Shown: one piece after another, positions 5,594 through 6,930 of the stretch
How the letters are laid out: each line of letters begins with the position of its first letter
Position numbering within the stretch: position 1 is the stretch's first letter
Source of the DNA: Atribacteria bacterium SCGC AAA255-G05
Lineage (GTDB): Bacteria; Atribacterota; Phoenicimicrobiia; Phoenicimicrobiales; Phoenicimicrobiaceae
Reading direction: 5' to 3'
DNA length: 6,930 bases
Assembly: GCA_000405605.1 (NCBI GenBank)
Contig: ASPA01000090.1
Span: 1 to 6,930, forward strand
Notes under the pieces: model-generated
Database searches by the model: none
What the model was told of the DNA's origin: nothing
The model's input: the letters and a program-made list of their open reading frames with translations, nothing else
Position numbers and translations under genes: made by a program

Positions 5594-6244
5594 ATGAGGT
5601 TGATATTGTTAGGTCCTCCAGGTGGAGGAAAAGGAACTGTAGCAAAAAGGTTGCAGGCAGAATTCAAAATTCCGGTAATTTCAACAGGTGTAATCTTAAG
5701 AGAAGCAGTAGAGAAAAATAATAAGCTGGGTATAGAAGTTGAGAATATTATGAGAAAGGGAGGTTTAGTTCCTGACCATACTATTCTGGAAATAATAAAA
5801 GAAAGGATAAAGCAGGAAGATTGTAAAAATGGTTATATTTTCGATGGCTTTCCCCGAAATATTGAACAGGCAAATTCATTAGAGAAATTAAATAAAGAGC
5901 TCAATAAATATGTTGATTATGTATTTTATTTTGAGATACCTTTCTCTGAAATAATAAAAAGGTTATCTAGCCGTAGAGTGTGTAAAAAGTGTAGCATTAA
6001 TTATAATTTGTCATTTAATCCTCCAAAAAAAGATAATACCTGTGATCTTTGTGGCGGAGAGTTGTATCAACGAGAGGATGATAAAAAAGAGACCATAAAG
6101 AATAGATTGAAAGTATTTGATAAACAAACTGTACCTTTAAAAAAATATTACAAAGAAAAAAAATTATTGAAAGTGATAGATGCTAATTTAAGTGAAAATG
6201 CTTTTTTAACCATCAAGAAAGTGTTACGAGGAATGCATAAATAG
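5594..6244 (+). CDS. adk: Adenylate kinase, long form with zinc-type LID
   Basis: It catalyses ATP + AMP to 2 ADP in the cytoplasm and balances adenylate pools. The 216 residues match the long bacterial form. Visible motifs are the P-loop GPPGGGKGT (7-15); the AMP-binding STG and LREA region (30-39); DGFPR (84-88); the LID starting RLSSRRVC; and four cysteines (130, 133, 150, 153) in two C-x2-C pairs, the pattern of zinc-binding LID domains. R160 and R171 occupy positions typical of catalytic arginines. The ATG has only a weak upstream site (GAAAGGGAAAG). It is followed after four bases by the map remnant, preserving the secY-adk-map-infA order. Because the IS separates it from secY, its transcription must either read through the IS or start locally. 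Confidence 0.97.
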   Translation: MRLILLGPPGGGKGTVAKRLQAEFKIPVISTGVILREAVEKNNKLGIEVENIMRKGGLVPDHTILEIIKERIKQEDCKNGYIFDGFPRNIEQANSLEKLNKELNKYVDYVFYFEIPFSEIIKRLSSRRVCKKCSINYNLSFNPPKKDNTCDLCGGELYQREDDKKETIKNRLKVFDKQTVPLKKYYKEKKLLKVIDANLSENAFLTIKKVLRGMHK

Positions 6245-6248
6245 ATTG

Positions 6249-6415
6249 ATGGTAATTTTAAAGTCTCCTGAAGAAATTAAATACATAAGAAAGAGTTGTA
6301 AATTAGCAGCAAGCACCTTAAATAAAATATTAGAAAATATAAAAGAGGGAATTACTACTTTAGAGTTGGAATAGCCATAACCGTAGTTAGTAACGAAATA
6401 ATTACTAATCTTTAA
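6249..6415 (+). pseudogene. map: Methionine aminopeptidase remnant with large internal deletion
   Basis: Methionine aminopeptidase removes the initiator Met from new proteins using a two-metal site. ATG 6249 opens a 41-residue frame, MVILKSPEEIKYIRKSCKLA and onward to KEGITTLELE, which matches the N-terminus of type I enzymes (about 250 residues in full). TAG at 6372-6374 then ends it. In another frame, 6371-6415 reads IAITVVSNEIITNL and stops, resembling the family C-terminus (HTIAVTEEGPEILT-like). The residues that bind metal and catalyse lie in the missing middle, so this copy cannot work. The simplest reading is one internal deletion of about 190 codons with a frame change at the junction near 6366-6376. 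Position between adk and infA is canonical for map. The N-terminal match is strong; the C-terminal match is short and less sure. Confidence 0.85.
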
Positions 6416-6472
6416 ATAAGTTGCAGTTGATAAATAGTTTGAATAAAAAGAATTCAGGCGGAGGAATAGTTG

Positions 6473-6688
6473 ATGGTAAAAGAAAAGTGCATAGAAATGC
6501 AAGGCAAAGTAATTCAGTCCTTGCCAAATGCTACTTTTCGGGTTGAACTGGAAAATGGTTGCGAAATATTAGCCCACATTTCAGGTAAAATCAGGATGCA
6601 TTTTATTAGAATATTACCCGGAGACAGAGTGAAAATTGAAATGTCACCTTATGATTTAACCCAAGGTAGAATTGTATATAGATTGTAA
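6473..6688 (+). CDS. infA: Translation initiation factor IF-1
   Basis: IF-1 is a small OB-fold (S1-like) protein that binds the 30S A site and assists IF-2 and IF-3 during initiation. The 71-residue product is nearly identical in layout to the family: MVKEKCIEMQGKVIQSLPNA, then FRVELENGCEILAHISGK, then RMHFIRILPGDRVKIEMSPY and DLTQGRIVYRL. The start could be TTG 6470 or ATG 6473, which are adjacent in frame. GGAGG at 6460-6464 suits either, but family alignment (M-x-K-E at the start) favours ATG 6473. It follows the broken map and keeps its own strong ribosome binding site, so map decay need not have harmed its translation. Confidence 0.97.
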   Translation: MVKEKCIEMQGKVIQSLPNATFRVELENGCEILAHISGKIRMHFIRILPGDRVKIEMSPYDLTQGRIVYRL

Positions 6689-6691
6689 TTT

Positions 6692-6859
6692 AGTATATTG
6701 TATATCGTATTTCGTATATCGTATCATGCAGAGTATTTTTGTTATATGATTTTATGATATGCAACATAGGAGAATTGTCCTCAGAAAACGTTATTATTAG
6801 GAATTATATAGGAGTTTTTTTACGATATACTATATACGAAATACGATATACGATATACT
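6692..6859. repeat. Inverted-repeat spacer element between infA and rpmJ
   Basis: The left arm (6692-6725) and the reverse complement of the right arm (6826-6859) match at 31 of 34 positions, both reading AGTATAT, then GTATATCGTATTTCGTATAT. They enclose about 100 bp with no gene that I can see. The four bases ATTT flank both sides (6688-6691 and 6860-6863), a possible but weak target duplication in such AT-rich DNA. The element fills nearly the whole 192-bp gap and stops seven bases before the rpmJ ribosome binding site. It resembles a non-autonomous foldback or MITE-like element. Matching words occur in the rpsH-rplF spacer (376-392, 591-605). Confidence 0.75.
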
Positions 6860-6880
6860 ATTTCATGGAGGAAGAAAAAA

Positions 6881-6930
6881 ATGAAAGTAAGATCATCAGT
6901 TAAAAAAATGTGTGCAAAATGCAAAATAAT
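6881..6930 (+). CDS. rpmJ: 50S ribosomal protein L36 (bL36), 5' part; runs off the right edge
   Basis: The first residues MKVRSSVKKMCAKCKI are the L36 N-terminus, with the first C-x2-C pair (C11, C14) of its zinc ribbon. L36 is a very small large-subunit protein of about 37 residues, so roughly half is visible. ATG 6881 lies nine bases after GGAGG (6867-6871). infA-rpmJ is the expected order before rpsM. Confidence 0.95.
   Translation, partial: MKVRSSVKKMCAKCKI

Noticed and set aside
6224..6502. 92-codon open frame on the minus strand over the map remnant and infA start
   Set aside because: It is antisense to the end of adk, map and infA. The translation is low-complexity and resembles nothing; the plus-strand matches explain the region.

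Overview
The window is a stretch of a bacterial ribosomal-protein (spc-type) operon read left to right: rpsH (3' part), rplF, rplR, rpsE, rplO, secY, adk, a broken map, infA and the start of rpmJ. The sequence is strongly AT-rich, uses TTG and GTG starts alongside ATG, and has good Shine-Dalgarno sites, so it is a low-GC bacterium. The unusually long spacers, filled with short dispersed and inverted repeats, resemble genomes of uncultivated candidate phyla (Atribacterota-like groups come to mind), but nothing here fixes the lineage and that is only an impression.

Layout: 1-302 is the end of S8; 303-636 is a repeat-filled spacer; 637-1176 is L6; 1177-1362 is a spacer with a TTAGTTAG-rich repeat; 1363-1728 is L18; 1847-2389 is S5; 2376-2816 is L15; 2817-4085 is SecY. 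S5 and L15 overlap by 14 nt, so rpmD (L30), which normally lies between them, is absent. From 4138 to 5471 an insertion sequence lies in the opposite orientation, between secY and adk. It has 19-bp imperfect terminal inverted repeats and a 6-bp target duplication, and it landed inside a second copy of the repeat found after rplF. Its DDE transposase is interrupted by a one-base frameshift in an A8 run and by an in-frame TAG. Adenylate kinase follows at 5594-6244. Next comes a methionine aminopeptidase remnant (6249-6415) that keeps the N-terminus and apparently the last few residues but has lost the catalytic middle. IF-1 is at 6473-6688, then a spacer built as a long inverted repeat (6692-6859), then the start of L36 at 6881.

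The genes form the usual translation and secretion cluster: small- and large-subunit ribosomal proteins, the SecYEG channel protein, an adenylate-nucleotide enzyme, the N-terminal Met-removal enzyme (lost here) and an initiation factor. I see no wholly new system. The noteworthy points are a highly conserved operon that has been invaded by an IS and by MITE-like spacers, and that has lost rpmD and the functional map copy.
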